A stretch of DNA of 64,000 nucleotides, taken from Ralstonia sp. 25mfcol4.1. GTDB lineage: Bacteria > Pseudomonadota > Gammaproteobacteria > Burkholderiales > Burkholderiaceae. The notes beneath the pieces were generated by a model. The model saw only the letters and a program-made list of their open reading frames with translations. It was not told the origin of the DNA and did not search any database. A program made the position numbers and the translations under genes. Shown here in pieces: positions 8,540 through 16,773 of this stretch. The stretch spans positions 1 to 64,000 of the forward strand of contig NZ_FNJO01000018.1 of assembly GCF_900104095.1 (NCBI RefSeq). Reading direction: 5' to 3'. How positions within the stretch are numbered: position 1 is the first letter of the stretch; each line of letters begins with the position of its first letter.

Positions 8540-9379
8540 ATGCTCGCCTATCCAAGCATCTTCGTGCATGTGGACGCCAGCCCGCGCGCGCTGATTCGCG
8601 CGAAGCTGGCCGTGCGAATCGCCACCGCCCAGCGTTGCCGCCTGGTAGGCGTATGTGCCACGTTCGCCACCGATCCACAGTCGTTTTATCGCGTGGATCA
8701 CGCGGCGGCCGTCCTGGAGCAGGATCGCGCCCGACGCGAACGCCAGCATAAAACGCTGCAACAACGATTCGAGTCGGCGGTATGGAGCGAATCGGCGTCG
8801 GCGGAATGGCGCAGCGTGGATGGCGACCCGGTACGCCGGACGCTCAGGGAGGTAAAGGAGGCCGGGCTGCTGGTGGCCGGGCAAATCGATGCCAGCGAAC
8901 CCGAGAGCGTGGTGGCGCCGCAGTTTCTCGAATCGCTCATATTGGAATCCGGTCGGCCCGTGCTGGTGGTGCCCTATGCCGGGCCGGCGCTGACCGTGGG
9001 GCGCCGCGCGCTGGTGGCGTGGGATGGCGGCAAGGAATGCGCGCGCGCCCTGCACGATGCACTGCCGCTGCTGTTAGGTAGCACCGTGCACCTGCTGCAT
9101 GCCAATCCGGTCCACCACGCCCCGCGCGCCGATGCGGCACCGTTGGATATCGCGTGCCGTGTGCTGCGCGACGTGGGCGCCGATGTCCGCACGGAGTTCG
9201 AACCCGGCGCGAACGACGCCGCCATCGGCGACCTGATATTGTCGCGCGCCGCCGATGTGCAAGCCGACCTGCTGGTCATGGGCGCGTACGGGCACGGACG
9301 CTTCCGCGAACTGGTGCTGGGCGGCGTCACCAAGACCATCCTGAGTTCGATGACGATTCCCGTGCTGCTGGCGCACTGA
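8540..9379 (+). CDS. Tandem universal stress protein
   Basis: A 279-residue protein with two USP domains. The first (about 1-145) has lost the ATP-binding glycines. The second keeps the full signature GAYGHGRFRELVLGGVTKTILSSMTIPVLL near the end, so nucleotide binding is expected only there. AGGAG precedes the ATG at 8540. It follows the frameshifted USP gene by 33 bp and is probably cotranscribed from the FNR-like promoter at 7605. USPs of this type support survival during growth arrest and hypoxia, though their biochemical role is mostly unknown. Confidence 0.9.
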   Translation: MLAYPSIFVHVDASPRALIRAKLAVRIATAQRCRLVGVCATFATDPQSFYRVDHAAAVLEQDRARRERQHKTLQQRFESAVWSESASAEWRSVDGDPVRRTLREVKEAGLLVAGQIDASEPESVVAPQFLESLILESGRPVLVVPYAGPALTVGRRALVAWDGGKECARALHDALPLLLGSTVHLLHANPVHHAPRADAAPLDIACRVLRDVGADVRTEFEPGANDAAIGDLILSRAADVQADLLVMGAYGHGRFRELVLGGVTKTILSSMTIPVLLAH

Positions 9380-9403
9380 GACGCATCACGCCAAGTTGGT
9401 GAA

Positions 9404-9441
9404 GCCGCCCGCGCCCCGGGGTTCCGATAGGCGCGGGCGGC
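9404..9441. terminator. Bidirectional hairpin between convergent USP genes
   Basis: A 12-bp GC-rich stem (GCCGCCCGCGCC paired with GGCGCGGGCGGC) with a 14-nt loop lies between the two converging stop codons. Confidence 0.6.
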
Positions 9442-9457
9442 GTCGGCATGCGCATCG

Positions 9458-10285
9458 CTAGCGTGCGAACAGCGCCGGGATCGGAGATTCCTCGAGCACG
9501 GTGCCGGGAATGTCTCCCAGCTTGCCGGCCAGCTTTCCGGCCAGCTTTCCGACCGTTTCGTCGCGCGCCTGCGCGCCGCAAACCAGCAAGTCGGTGCGCG
9601 CCGTCCGGGCGGTGGCCAGCAAAGCCTTGCCCAGTGACGGATGCGCGTCGCCCGTAAGTCCGAACAGGCAGGCGCGGATGCCCCGGCGCGCCAGCCACGT
9701 CAGCGCGTAGCTGGCCGGTGCCATATCGGTGTGGCGGTGTCGGGAGAAGGGAATGCAGCAAGCCAGCGCGACATGCTGCGCGCGGCGCAGGATCGGCAGC
9801 GCGTCGCGCAACGCACGCGCCGATTCGCGCGTGCCGCTCCACGCCACCATTACGCGCGCATAGGGCCACGCCTGCGTGGGCGCGGCGTCGTGCGTCAGCG
9901 GAATGACAAGGACCGGTGGTCCGGCCTCCAGGATGGTGCCTTCCACAAACTGTCGCGTGTCAACCGGGCAATGGCCGTCGCCAGCGCACGGCTGGCTGAC
10001 GATGATCAGGTCAGCCAGGCGGCCTTCGCATTGCATGGCTTCAAGTGGCGTGCCTTCTCCCACGCGCCAGTCCACGGCGATGGGGGCACCTGCCGTCGCG
10101 GCCTCGAAGGCCAGGCGGCTGGACTCGCAATCGGCGAAGAGCGCCGCGTCGGGAGCCAGGCCGCGTTGCGGCAGCAGGCCCACAAGCGTTGCCGGCAACG
10201 CACAAGCCAGGGCGACCGCGTGGGAAAGCCGGGCCGTGGCGTACCTTGACGCATCGACGTGGACCACGATAGCTGAGATGTCCAT
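9458..10285 (-). CDS. Tandem universal stress protein with degenerate second domain
   Basis: A 275-residue two-domain USP. The start at 10285 is preceded by AAGGGG and begins MDISAIVVHVDAS; a longer frame starts at 10318. The C-terminal nucleotide signature is not intact: where relatives have GxxGxxR and GGxT, this one reads CGAQARDETVGKLAGKLAG. That stretch is encoded by an imperfect 12-bp tandem repeat at about 9518-9553. It has probably lost ATP binding. On the minus strand, an FNR-like box at 10365-10352 and a TAGATT hexamer 21 nt downstream precede it. Confidence 0.88.
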   Translation of the reverse strand: MDISAIVVHVDASRYATARLSHAVALACALPATLVGLLPQRGLAPDAALFADCESSRLAFEAATAGAPIAVDWRVGEGTPLEAMQCEGRLADLIIVSQPCAGDGHCPVDTRQFVEGTILEAGPPVLVIPLTHDAAPTQAWPYARVMVAWSGTRESARALRDALPILRRAQHVALACCIPFSRHRHTDMAPASYALTWLARRGIRACLFGLTGDAHPSLGKALLATARTARTDLLVCGAQARDETVGKLAGKLAGKLGDIPGTVLEESPIPALFAR

Positions 10286-10351
10286 CTGCCCCCTTGCCAG
10301 TGCCACGACATTGGGCACGCGTCAAATCTATGCCATGAAGTGAAGAAGCCG

Positions 10352-10365
10352 TTGCGAAAAATCAA
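10352..10365 (-). promoter_or_regulatory. FNR-like box for the leftward USP gene
   Basis: Read on the minus strand: TTGATTTTTCGCAA. A TAGATT hexamer at 10330-10325 lies exactly 21 nt downstream. Confidence 0.65.
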
Positions 10366-10398
10366 TCAATAGCGGACTGACTCGATCAATCAAAGGCA

Positions 10399-10412
10399 TT
10401 GCGGCAGATCAA
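10399..10412 (+). promoter_or_regulatory. FNR-like box for the rightward USP gene
   Basis: TTGCGGCAGATCAA, with a TAGTCT hexamer at 10434-10439, 21 nt downstream. The two divergent USP genes thus each have their own box. Confidence 0.65.
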
Positions 10413-10470
10413 GTGCGATGGGCTGGAGCAGCCTAGTCTCGAAGCACCCTGACGCAGGCGGAGCCCAATC

Positions 10471-10956
10471 ATGTACGAGAGAATTCTGGTGGCGGTGGAT
10501 GGCGGCGATTCCGCCGACCTGGCGATGACGCAGGCCATCGGCATGGCTCGGGCGTTTCATGCCGATATCAAGCTGCTGTATGTGGTGGACGACAGCGAAT
10601 TTTTCGATACGGCGGGCATGGCGGACACCGCTATGGTGCTGAGCCAGCTTGTACAGGGCGGCGAACGGGCACTGGACCTCGCCGCCGAGCGGTGCTCTCA
10701 AGCCGGGGTCACCTGCATCAAGGAGCTCGTGGAGCGTCCGCTTGGCCGCGGCAACATTTCGGAGACCATCGTCGAGCGCGCGGACACCTGGCCGGCCGAC
10801 TTGATCGTCATGGGCACGCATGGGCGTCGCGGCATGCGGCGGGTCATCATGGGCAGCGTGTCTGAAGGCGTGGTGGCGCAGACCAGCAAGCCCGTGCTGC
10901 TGATTCGCGCGGAAGCCAGCAGTGTGGCGGCCGGCCGTCGCGGGCAGGTGGGATGA
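10471..10956 (+). CDS. Single-domain universal stress protein (UspA type)
   Basis: A 161-residue USP with the classical start MYERILVAVDGG and an intact nucleotide-binding signature (GTHGRRGMRRVIMGSVSEGVV, residues about 112-132), so it should bind ATP. It is transcribed away from the tandem USP at 9458, with its own FNR-like box 65 nt before the start codon. It converges on the response regulator gene at 10963, only 6 bp away. Confidence 0.92.
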   Translation: MYERILVAVDGGDSADLAMTQAIGMARAFHADIKLLYVVDDSEFFDTAGMADTAMVLSQLVQGGERALDLAAERCSQAGVTCIKELVERPLGRGNISETIVERADTWPADLIVMGTHGRRGMRRVIMGSVSEGVVAQTSKPVLLIRAEASSVAAGRRGQVG

Positions 10957-10962
10957 AAGATA

Positions 10963-11607
10963 TTAGAGCGGCGATTCGCCGGGAAACAGGTTCGCCTCGA
11001 TGGCGTAGCGCACCAGGGCGGCGTCGCTGCGAAGCTGGAGCTTTTCCAGCAGCCGCATTTTGTAGGTGCTGATGGTCTTCGAGCTGACGCATAGGGCATC
11101 GGCGATTTCGGTCAGCGATTCGCCGTTGACGATGCGCCGGTACACCTCCAACTCGCGGTCGGATAGGCTGGCATGCGGCGCATCGGTTTGCTCCTGCACG
11201 CCAAGCGCCAGCTTTTCCGCCATCTCGAGGCTGACATAGGTGCCGCCCGAGGCCACCTTGCGCAGGGCCGCGATGAGGTCATTGGCGGCGCTGTCTTTGG
11301 TCAGATATCCGGCCGCGCCAGCCCGGAATGCCCGTACCACGTACTGCTCCTCGGCATGCATGGTCAGCACCAGCACCCGGCTGGCCGGATACTCGTTGCG
11401 GACATGCCGCACCAGTTCCAGGCCGCTGCGCCCGGGCATCGACAGGTCCAGCAGGATCACATCGGGCGTGGTCTCGCGCAACACCTGCGGCACTTCGGAG
11501 CCCTTGGCCGCTTCGCCGACCACTTCCACGTCGTCCTCGCGCTCCAAAATATGGCGCAAGCCGTTGCGCACCACGGCATGATCGTCGGCAATGACCACTC
11601 GTATCAT
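10963..11607 (-). CDS. NarL/FixJ-type response regulator
   Basis: A 214-residue response regulator. The receiver domain (about 1-120) has the acidic pair DD at 8-9, the phospho-acceptor Asp in VILLDLSMPG, and the Lys in GYLTKD. The LuxR-type HTH is at about 145-210 (LSDRELEVYRRIVNGESLTEIADALCVSSKTIS). It is the second gene of an operon with the kinase at 11612; the gap is 4 bp. In the B. cenocepacia lxa locus an analogous kinase/regulator pair sits among USP genes. Candidate operators are the GTCAGG-N4-CCTGAC palindromes at 5701 and 14723, but this link is speculative. Confidence 0.92.
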   Translation of the reverse strand: MIRVVIADDHAVVRNGLRHILEREDDVEVVGEAAKGSEVPQVLRETTPDVILLDLSMPGRSGLELVRHVRNEYPASRVLVLTMHAEEQYVVRAFRAGAAGYLTKDSAANDLIAALRKVASGGTYVSLEMAEKLALGVQEQTDAPHASLSDRELEVYRRIVNGESLTEIADALCVSSKTISTYKMRLLEKLQLRSDAALVRYAIEANLFPGESPL

Positions 11608-11611
11608 CGTC

Positions 11612-12736
11612 TCACTCCGCCACAGTGGCGCGTATGGGAAAGCGCAGGCATAGCGCGAATCCTTGCCCCGGCGCGTGCGTCAGCGCGAGCGTTCCGCCCA
11701 GCAGCCGGGTTCGCTCGCGAATGCCGAGCAGTCCGAAAGAACGGCGCGTGCGGTCGCGTAGCGCGCCGTCCCAGCCATTTCCGTTGTCGCGCACGCGCAG
11801 CACGTGTTCGTCGCCGTGCTGGTCCAGGGCGATCCACACGCGATTGGCCTGGGCATGGTGCACGACGTTGTTCAGTGCCTCCTGCACGATGCGGAAAACC
11901 GCCGTCGCCTCCTGTTCGCTTACGTCAAGGTGATCGGGGGCGCGCAGGTCGATCGTCAGGCCGTAGCGGCGGCTGAAATCCTTGGCCAGCCAGTCCAGCG
12001 CCGCCGGCAGCCCCAGTTCGTCGAGCAGGGCCGGGCGCAGGTCCGCGGAGATCTGCCGGACCGCGGCGATGGCGGCATCGATGGCGCCATGCATGGCTGC
12101 CGCGCGGCTCAGGCAATGCGACGCCGTGCCGGCTTCGCGCAGGTCGCCCTCTAGCATGGCAAGGTCCATCTTCAGCGCGCTCAGGCGTTGCCCGATGTCG
12201 TCATGCAGTTCGCGGGCGACGCGGCGCTTTTCTTCTTCGCGGCTTGCCAGGATGCTTTCGGAAAGCGCCTGCAGTTCCTCGCGCGAGCGCCGCAGCGCGG
12301 TTTCCGCCCGTACACGCTCGGTGATGTCGCGCAGCATGACGGTGAACAACTTGCGCCCCTGGCCGTCGTTCGTCTGGGAGATGGAAGCCTCGATGGGAAA
12401 TTCGCTACCGTCGCGGCGCAGCGCATAGAGCGTACGCTGCAGGCCCATCTGCCGATCCGACACCCCCGTCACGCCGAACCGGCGCACGTGCTGGGTGTGC
12501 GCCGAGCGAAAACGCTCAGGCAGCAGGAGGTCGAGGGTTTTGCCGATGGCATCCAGCGCGGCAATCCCAAACAGCGCCTCGGCCATTGGGTTGAACAGCA
12601 CGATCTGCTGCTGTTCGTTGATCGAGATGATCGCTTCCATGGAAGTCCGCACGATGGCTGCCAAACACGCCTCGTTGCCCGAGATCTGGGCGGGCAAGTG
12701 CGTCGCATCGCTGCGAAAGGGCGTGTCTTGGGTCAT
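11612..12736 (-). CDS. PAS-domain NarX-type histidine kinase
   Basis: A 374-residue soluble sensor kinase. One PAS domain covers about 25-140 (IVRTSMEAIISINEQQQIVLFNPMAEALFG). The HisKA_3 phosphorylation site is in EEKRRVARELHDDIGQRLSALKMDL, with the conserved His after REL. The ATPase domain has its N-box (EALNNVVHHAQA) and G-boxes (VRDNGNGW, GLLGIRER). With no membrane segment, it must sense something inside the cell; a PAS-bound ligand such as heme or flavin is possible but not evident. It is cotranscribed with the NarL-type regulator. Confidence 0.92.
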   Translation of the reverse strand: MTQDTPFRSDATHLPAQISGNEACLAAIVRTSMEAIISINEQQQIVLFNPMAEALFGIAALDAIGKTLDLLLPERFRSAHTQHVRRFGVTGVSDRQMGLQRTLYALRRDGSEFPIEASISQTNDGQGRKLFTVMLRDITERVRAETALRRSREELQALSESILASREEEKRRVARELHDDIGQRLSALKMDLAMLEGDLREAGTASHCLSRAAAMHGAIDAAIAAVRQISADLRPALLDELGLPAALDWLAKDFSRRYGLTIDLRAPDHLDVSEQEATAVFRIVQEALNNVVHHAQANRVWIALDQHGDEHVLRVRDNGNGWDGALRDRTRRSFGLLGIRERTRLLGGTLALTHAPGQGFALCLRFPIRATVAE

Positions 12737-12747
12737 GTCGGGCCACT

Positions 12748-12764
12748 CTTAAGGGACGCTTAAT
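12748..12764. promoter_or_regulatory. Direct repeat CTTAAG-N5-CTTAAT before the kinase operon
   Basis: CTTAAGGGACGCTTAAT has the YTTAAK-N5-YTTAAK form of PmrA/OmpR-family boxes. It lies 12-28 bp upstream of the kinase ATG, so any regulator there would overlap the promoter or leader. A similar repeat lies before arnT at 31899. Confidence 0.35.
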
Positions 12765-13033
12765 GCCAAAGGCGTAATTCTTCTTTTTTCCTAAGACGGC
12801 AGCAGTCTGCTGATCAGAATATAGAAGATGCGTAACGCCCGCGCGACTGGCGCTCGGGATACGGGCGCCCATCCGCTCACATATATCGCACTTCATCGGT
12901 GTACGTATGCTTCATGGTTCACTTATCGCGCGCGCCGTACCTTGCTGCGATCGGCACCCAACATACCTCGCCGAGACGACGCGGCGCTGTTGTCTCATCA
13001 AATGCAGGTCTGGCAAACCGGCCCCCCTAGCGC

Positions 13034-13047
13034 TTGACGCGACGCAA
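13034..13047 (+). promoter_or_regulatory. FNR-like box before hsp20
   Basis: TTGACGCGACGCAA, with CATGCT at 13069-13074, 21 nt downstream. Confidence 0.5.
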
Positions 13048-13117
13048 AGGCCGGTCGCCATGGACTGCCATGCTGAAGACAGCCGGATTTGCCGGCAGCT
13101 GAATGACGGAGTCCATA

Positions 13118-13549
13118 ATGACCAGCCTCAGACATTACGACCCGCTTTCCATCGAGCCAATCAGCGACATGCTGCGCGCGTTCCGCGGCACCGCCGATCC
13201 CGGCATGGTGTTCAAAGTCGATGTGACCGAGTCAGAGGGCAGCTACACGGTAACCGCCGAGGTGCCCGGTGTGAAACGCGAGGACATTGATATCAACGTC
13301 GCTCGCGGCACGGTCATGATTTCCGCCAAAGTTGAGCGTACGACCGAGCAGCGCGACGGCGAACGCGTGATCCGCCACGAGCGCTACAGCGGCGCCATGC
13401 GCCGAGCTTTCACGCTGGATGCCGACATCGACGAATCGAAGGTGGACGCCACCTATACCGACGGCGTTCTGCGGCTGGAGCTGCCCAAGAAGGAGGCCAC
13501 GCCGCAGAAGCGTATCCAGATCCGTTCGGCAGAAGTGGCCACGCAATGA
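13118..13549 (+). CDS. Hsp20/alpha-crystallin small heat-shock protein
   Basis: A 143-residue small heat-shock protein. The alpha-crystallin domain spans about 25-135, with a short N-terminal arm and the C-terminal ELPKKE(A) stretch at the end of the A-x-x-x-G-V-L element (YTDGVLRLELPKK). It should act as an ATP-independent holdase forming oligomers. I start it at 13118 (GGAG 7 nt before); an in-frame ATG at 13103 would add five residues. The upstream FNR-like box, rather than a visible heat-shock promoter, suggests induction by low oxygen. A second, longer Hsp20 is at 25997. Confidence 0.92.
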   Translation: MTSLRHYDPLSIEPISDMLRAFRGTADPGMVFKVDVTESEGSYTVTAEVPGVKREDIDINVARGTVMISAKVERTTEQRDGERVIRHERYSGAMRRAFTLDADIDESKVDATYTDGVLRLELPKKEATPQKRIQIRSAEVATQ

Positions 13550-13732
13550 ATGAAAATTGATGAACTTGGTTGCTCCGCTCCGCTCCGATCCACATTCCGC
13601 TGACCGGCTCGGTCCAGGACGCAGCGGTCGCGCGAACGCCTTGATCGTCGTCGATCGGGCGCGCTGAAGGCGGGAAACCGCGCGACGCTGGCCGCGCGCG
13701 CGTATCTCGAAGTAGCGTCAGACCACCGCGCT

Positions 13733-14011
13733 TCAGGCTGCCCCCACACAATTGCCGCGTCCTTGCCTGGGCTGAGCGTCGCGCTGGAGCAAGATGCCGA
13801 AGCCTCCGGCCAGTTCGCAGTCGATCAGGCCGGCCGCAAAACCTTGCAGCCACTGCTGGGCTTCGGATGCCGTTGGCGCCAATGCGTCCCAGCGCGCGGT
13901 AAAGCTCACGCCCATATCGTCGTCAGGAGCCAGAATACGAAACTCAGGGTGAACGGCATCGGTACGCAGGGTGACATGAAAGCCCCGATAGGTGTAAGTG
14001 ACGGTGTTCAT
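13733..14011 (-). CDS. Hypothetical 92-residue protein, cotranscribed with the LRAT-like gene
   Basis: I do not recognise this family. The protein is small and soluble (MNTVTYTYRGFHVTLRTDAV at the start), with an Ala-rich helix in the middle (ASEAQQWLQGFAAGLIDCEL). Its ATG overlaps the stop codon of the LRAT-like gene (ATGA at 14008-14011), so the two are surely one operon and may work together. It converges with hsp20. Confidence 0.7.
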   Translation of the reverse strand: MNTVTYTYRGFHVTLRTDAVHPEFRILAPDDDMGVSFTARWDALAPTASEAQQWLQGFAAGLIDCELAGGFGILLQRDAQPRQGRGNCVGAA

Positions 14012-14520
14012 GAAGCTTCCTCTCCTGGAAGATTAGAAAGGAAGTTGCCGCCGCGCCCGGTGTACATGCGCGCCCACATCCACGCGTGCAGCATGCACGC
14101 GGCAGCCAGTAGGGTGCGAATCGGGTCGTGTGTCAATTGTTTGACCTGGGTGCTCGTGGGCGTGCCATGTACGCACCAGTTGCAGAAATGCTCGCAGTTG
14201 TTGCGTAGCAGGTGATAGGCGTCCTCGTCCAGCCGCGACGTGGCGCGACGCACCACGTCGGCGCCGCTGTAGCGCGCATGCTGCACGGTGACGACCTCGA
14301 AACCGTGGCTGTCGGCGAAGGCGTCGAGCGTGGTGCATTCCACGGGGCCTCGACGCAGCAGCGACTTGAATCCCGCGTAATGCACCACCTGCCCGTTGCC
14401 GATGTAGATGCCATGATGGCGATACCAGCGTCGCGGCGTGACAAGGTGCGTGCCTTCGCGCAGCGTCTGCGGCGCGCGGTTGGTTGCCACTGGCGCTATG
14501 TCAAAATCGTCCATTTCCAT
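14008..14520 (-). CDS. LRAT/NlpC-P60-fold protein
   Basis: A 170-residue protein with the LRAT-type fold. The catalytic His is in the block RWYRHHGIYIGNGQVVHYAG (residues about 32-51) and the nucleophile Cys in the block LLRNNCEHFCNWC (about 103-115). A hydrophobic helix near residues 130-150 may tether it to a membrane. Members of this superfamily carry out thiol acyl transfer or hydrolysis on lipids or peptides; bacterial members are mostly uncharacterised. I see no signal peptide, so it should act on the cytoplasmic side. It heads a two-gene operon with the 92-residue protein. Confidence 0.8.
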   Translation of the reverse strand: MEMDDFDIAPVATNRAPQTLREGTHLVTPRRWYRHHGIYIGNGQVVHYAGFKSLLRRGPVECTTLDAFADSHGFEVVTVQHARYSGADVVRRATSRLDEDAYHLLRNNCEHFCNWCVHGTPTSTQVKQLTHDPIRTLLAAACMLHAWMWARMYTGRGGNFLSNLPGEEAS

Positions 14521-14722
14521 CTCCCGCCGGTTGGCACCGAGGGCACGGACGCGCGGCTTGTTGCTCTACGGAATTTCGCGCGGCGTTGCCGGGGGTGTGG
14601 CTGGAGTATTGGTCATGCGGGATATTGGTACCTATCAGCGCATGCCGGCAAACGCGTCACCCGATTGCCATGCGCGATGTGGGAATGGGGCTGTGCGGCG
14701 CGTCAGATTTCTTGGCACGGCT

Positions 14723-14738
14723 GTCAGGATTTCCTGAC
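14723..14738. repeat. Second copy of the GTCAGG palindrome
   Basis: GTCAGGATTTCCTGAC, differing only in the spacer from the core at 5703-5718. It lies just downstream of the stop of the 74-residue gene and about 200 bp upstream of the LRAT gene start. Confidence 0.5.
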
Positions 14739-14768
14739 TCGCGCCTGCATTCGCCGGCGCCGCAATGG

Positions 14769-14993
14769 CTACGCGATCCGCGGGAAAGACCGCGCCCGCG
14801 AAGCGCGGTGAACAGCACCCAGCATCTGGTAGCCGGCAGGGGTAAGGTGCACCGTGGGAGACGCGGCCGGTGCGTTGGCCATGTCGATCAGGCGGCGGGT
14901 GGCAAGCGCGGCGAGATCGCGTGGATCGATATCGCGGCACGACCCCAGCGATCCCAGCACCATCAACGCGGCGATTTCATGGGCACTCAACAT
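14769..14993 (-). CDS. Hypothetical 74-residue protein under a perfect FNR box
   Basis: A small protein, MLSAHEIAALMVLGS at the start, followed by DIDPRDLAALATRRLI and a Thr-Pro-rich tail (VHLTPAGYQMLGAV). The pattern of short helices looks like a truncated winged-helix, but I cannot assign a family. A perfect FNR box at 15094-15107 lies 107 nt upstream, and TAACGA sits 22 nt downstream of it in this direction. That makes this one of the best-supported FNR targets here, despite its unknown role. Confidence 0.7.
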   Translation of the reverse strand: MLSAHEIAALMVLGSLGSCRDIDPRDLAALATRRLIDMANAPAASPTVHLTPAGYQMLGAVHRASRARSFPRIA

Positions 14994-15093
14994 GGCATGT
15001 CTCCCCTTGGCAGCGGCAACTGTGTGTGTCTCGTCTTTTGCTTAGTGAAGATAGCCACTGTCAAATCGTTAGTGCGCTAAAACCCATAGCTGT

Positions 15094-15107
15094 TTGATAA
15101 CGATCAA
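15094..15107 (-). promoter_or_regulatory. Perfect FNR box
   Basis: TTGATAACGATCAA is an exact palindrome. Toward the 74-residue gene a TAACGA hexamer lies at 15071-15066. No -10-like hexamer is seen at the right distance on the other side. Confidence 0.75.
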
Positions 15108-15362
15108 TTGGAGGGCGCATGGACGATGCCACGTGACTTGCCTCGCCCTGTCCTATCCTAGGCTTCCCAACACGTAGGCGAGGGCCCCCGGCGTCGGAGA
15201 CTCGCCGATCGCGCGTGCGATGACGACGGGCCCCATTCCAGTGCATCGCTGACCAGACTTCGCGGATCCATGTCTGATTTCATCGTCTAGTACCGCACGC
15301 GGGCGCGATCTATGACACCGGCACAGTGGCCCGTCACGGAGCGATGCCGAGTGCGTTGTTCC

Positions 15363-15376
15363 TTGATCTATCCCAA
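15363..15376 (+). promoter_or_regulatory. FNR-like box before the DUF883 gene
   Basis: TTGATCTATCCCAA, with TACGCT at 15398-15403 exactly 21 nt downstream. Confidence 0.55.
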
Positions 15377-15449
15377 GCCTTAGTGACCCTTGTCGCCTAC
15401 GCTTCGTGCATTGCCAAACGAACCATGCATGACTCAAAGGAGACGCCAA

Positions 15450-15788
15450 ATGAACGACGATGTGCACGCCACGCTTCCCGCCTACCGGGATGCCCTGATC
15501 AATGATCTCAACGCTCTGGTTACCGATGCGCAAGCGTTGTTGCGCGAGGTTGCCAGCGATGCATCTGGCCGCTCGGCTGTGGCCCATGCCGATATGAAAA
15601 GACGCGTGGAAGACTTTCGCCAACGCATGGGCGTGCTGCGCGAAGGCGCGCGCCAGCGTACGCGCGAGTTCGCAAAGGCCACCGACGTTTATGTGCACGA
15701 GCACCCATGGCAGTGCATCGGCACGGTGGCCGTGCTGTCTGCCGCCATCGGTGCCATTTCGACATTGGCCGGCAGCCGACGCCACTAA
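15450..15788 (+). CDS. DUF883 (ElaB/YqjD-like) inner-membrane protein
   Basis: A 112-residue protein with a long amphipathic, charged helix (about 10-80) and a C-terminal membrane segment after the typical HPWQ motif (HPWQCIGTVAVLSAAIGAI), ending in basic residues. The E. coli relatives ElaB and YqjD are tail-anchored proteins that bind ribosomes in stationary phase. By analogy this one may quiet translation during low oxygen. AAAGGAG precedes the ATG at 15450. An FNR-like box stands 80 nt upstream. Confidence 0.85.
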   Translation: MNDDVHATLPAYRDALINDLNALVTDAQALLREVASDASGRSAVAHADMKRRVEDFRQRMGVLREGARQRTREFAKATDVYVHEHPWQCIGTVAVLSAAIGAISTLAGSRRH

Positions 15789-15965
15789 TCTCTTCACCGA
15801 AGCCGACGGCTTGCTTGTCTGAAGGCGGCCGGTTCATGCTTCGTATTGGAGCTGAGGCCGTCGCGTACGCGGCTGGCCCTGCCAGCGTTTGGTTTGGCGC
15901 CGATTCCGCCCGCCCAATTCGTTCGCCATGTTCGCCGCGTCTGTCATCCTCGATGTGCCGCGCAC

Positions 15966-16475
15966 TTAAGGGGCGATGCCTTCGCACAGGTTGGCCTGAC
16001 GCTTGCAGTACTGCCAGGTGCCTTCCTCGCTATTCATTGTGAACGAGATGGTCAGATCTATTGGTTTGCGGCCAACGATCAGCGCGTGTTCCTGGATGAT
16101 GCCCTGGTACACCGCCGCCAGATAGTATTGACCGGGCGGCACCCGCATATACAGCAGTGGCCCCTCGCTAACCACGCGCAGGACGCGTTCGTGTCGCGCA
16201 TTGAGCAGCAGTACCTTGACATCCGCAAGCGACGCGCCATCCGACTGATCCTGGAATCGCAGGTGCACATTGAACTGCGGCGCGAGCGAGCGCATGCGAG
16301 CTACATCGTCGGCGCCGATGCCTCCCGACAGGTACGGAATGCTGGTGGCGCCCTGCTGCAGGGTGGCCTTGGGCGTGCTTGCATCCGCCTGGGCGCCAGC
16401 CGTGCCGGCCGATGAGGTGAAGGCAGCAAGGATCATGACGTTGACCCAGTAGCGGGGATTGCCGAGGAATCTCAT
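15966..16475 (-). CDS. Exported protein with a regulatory-like beta-sandwich
   Basis: A 169-residue protein. A hydrophobic N-terminus (YWVNVMILAAFTSSAGTAGAQA) reads as a signal peptide cleaved after GAQA. The middle has a carboxypeptidase-regulatory-like segment (VKVLLLNARHERVLRVVSEGPLLYMRVPPGQYYLAAVYQG), typical of small beta-sandwich periplasmic proteins. Two cysteines near the C-terminus (YCKRQANLC) could form a disulfide. I cannot assign a specific role, and I see no FNR box in front of it. Confidence 0.7.
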   Translation of the reverse strand: MRFLGNPRYWVNVMILAAFTSSAGTAGAQADASTPKATLQQGATSIPYLSGGIGADDVARMRSLAPQFNVHLRFQDQSDGASLADVKVLLLNARHERVLRVVSEGPLLYMRVPPGQYYLAAVYQGIIQEHALIVGRKPIDLTISFTMNSEEGTWQYCKRQANLCEGIAP

Positions 16476-16685
16476 GATCGAATCCGCTTTGTGGTTGCGT
16501 TGCCGCGTTGGTCTTCACTTTATGTCCGCATGGGCGGTGGGCGTTGATACAGCGCAAGGCGATTGCCATGCAATGCTCAGGGAGCAGGGCGAGCTGTCAC
16601 CAACGGTGCGAGTTACGGCGTCGATATGGCCTGTTACCGGACAGGCGGCGCGACTGACACGCGGCGTGGCGCGATGCGTGCGCCC

Positions 16686-16699
16686 TTGCGGTGAATCAA
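16686..16699 (+). promoter_or_regulatory. FNR-like box before the DUF1488 gene
   Basis: TTGCGGTGAATCAA, with TAGTTT at 16721-16726 exactly 21 nt downstream. Confidence 0.6.
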
Positions 16700-16773
16700 A
16701 TCACCGATCGCGTCAACGCCTAGTTTAGGGAAGGTGACATCTCTGGGTACGGCTACGTATCGTCGAACACATC

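Noticed and set aside
14625..14638. TTGGTACCTATCAG as a possible FNR box for the LRAT operon
   Set aside because: Two or more mismatches in key positions and no -10-like hexamer 21 nt downstream on the minus strand.
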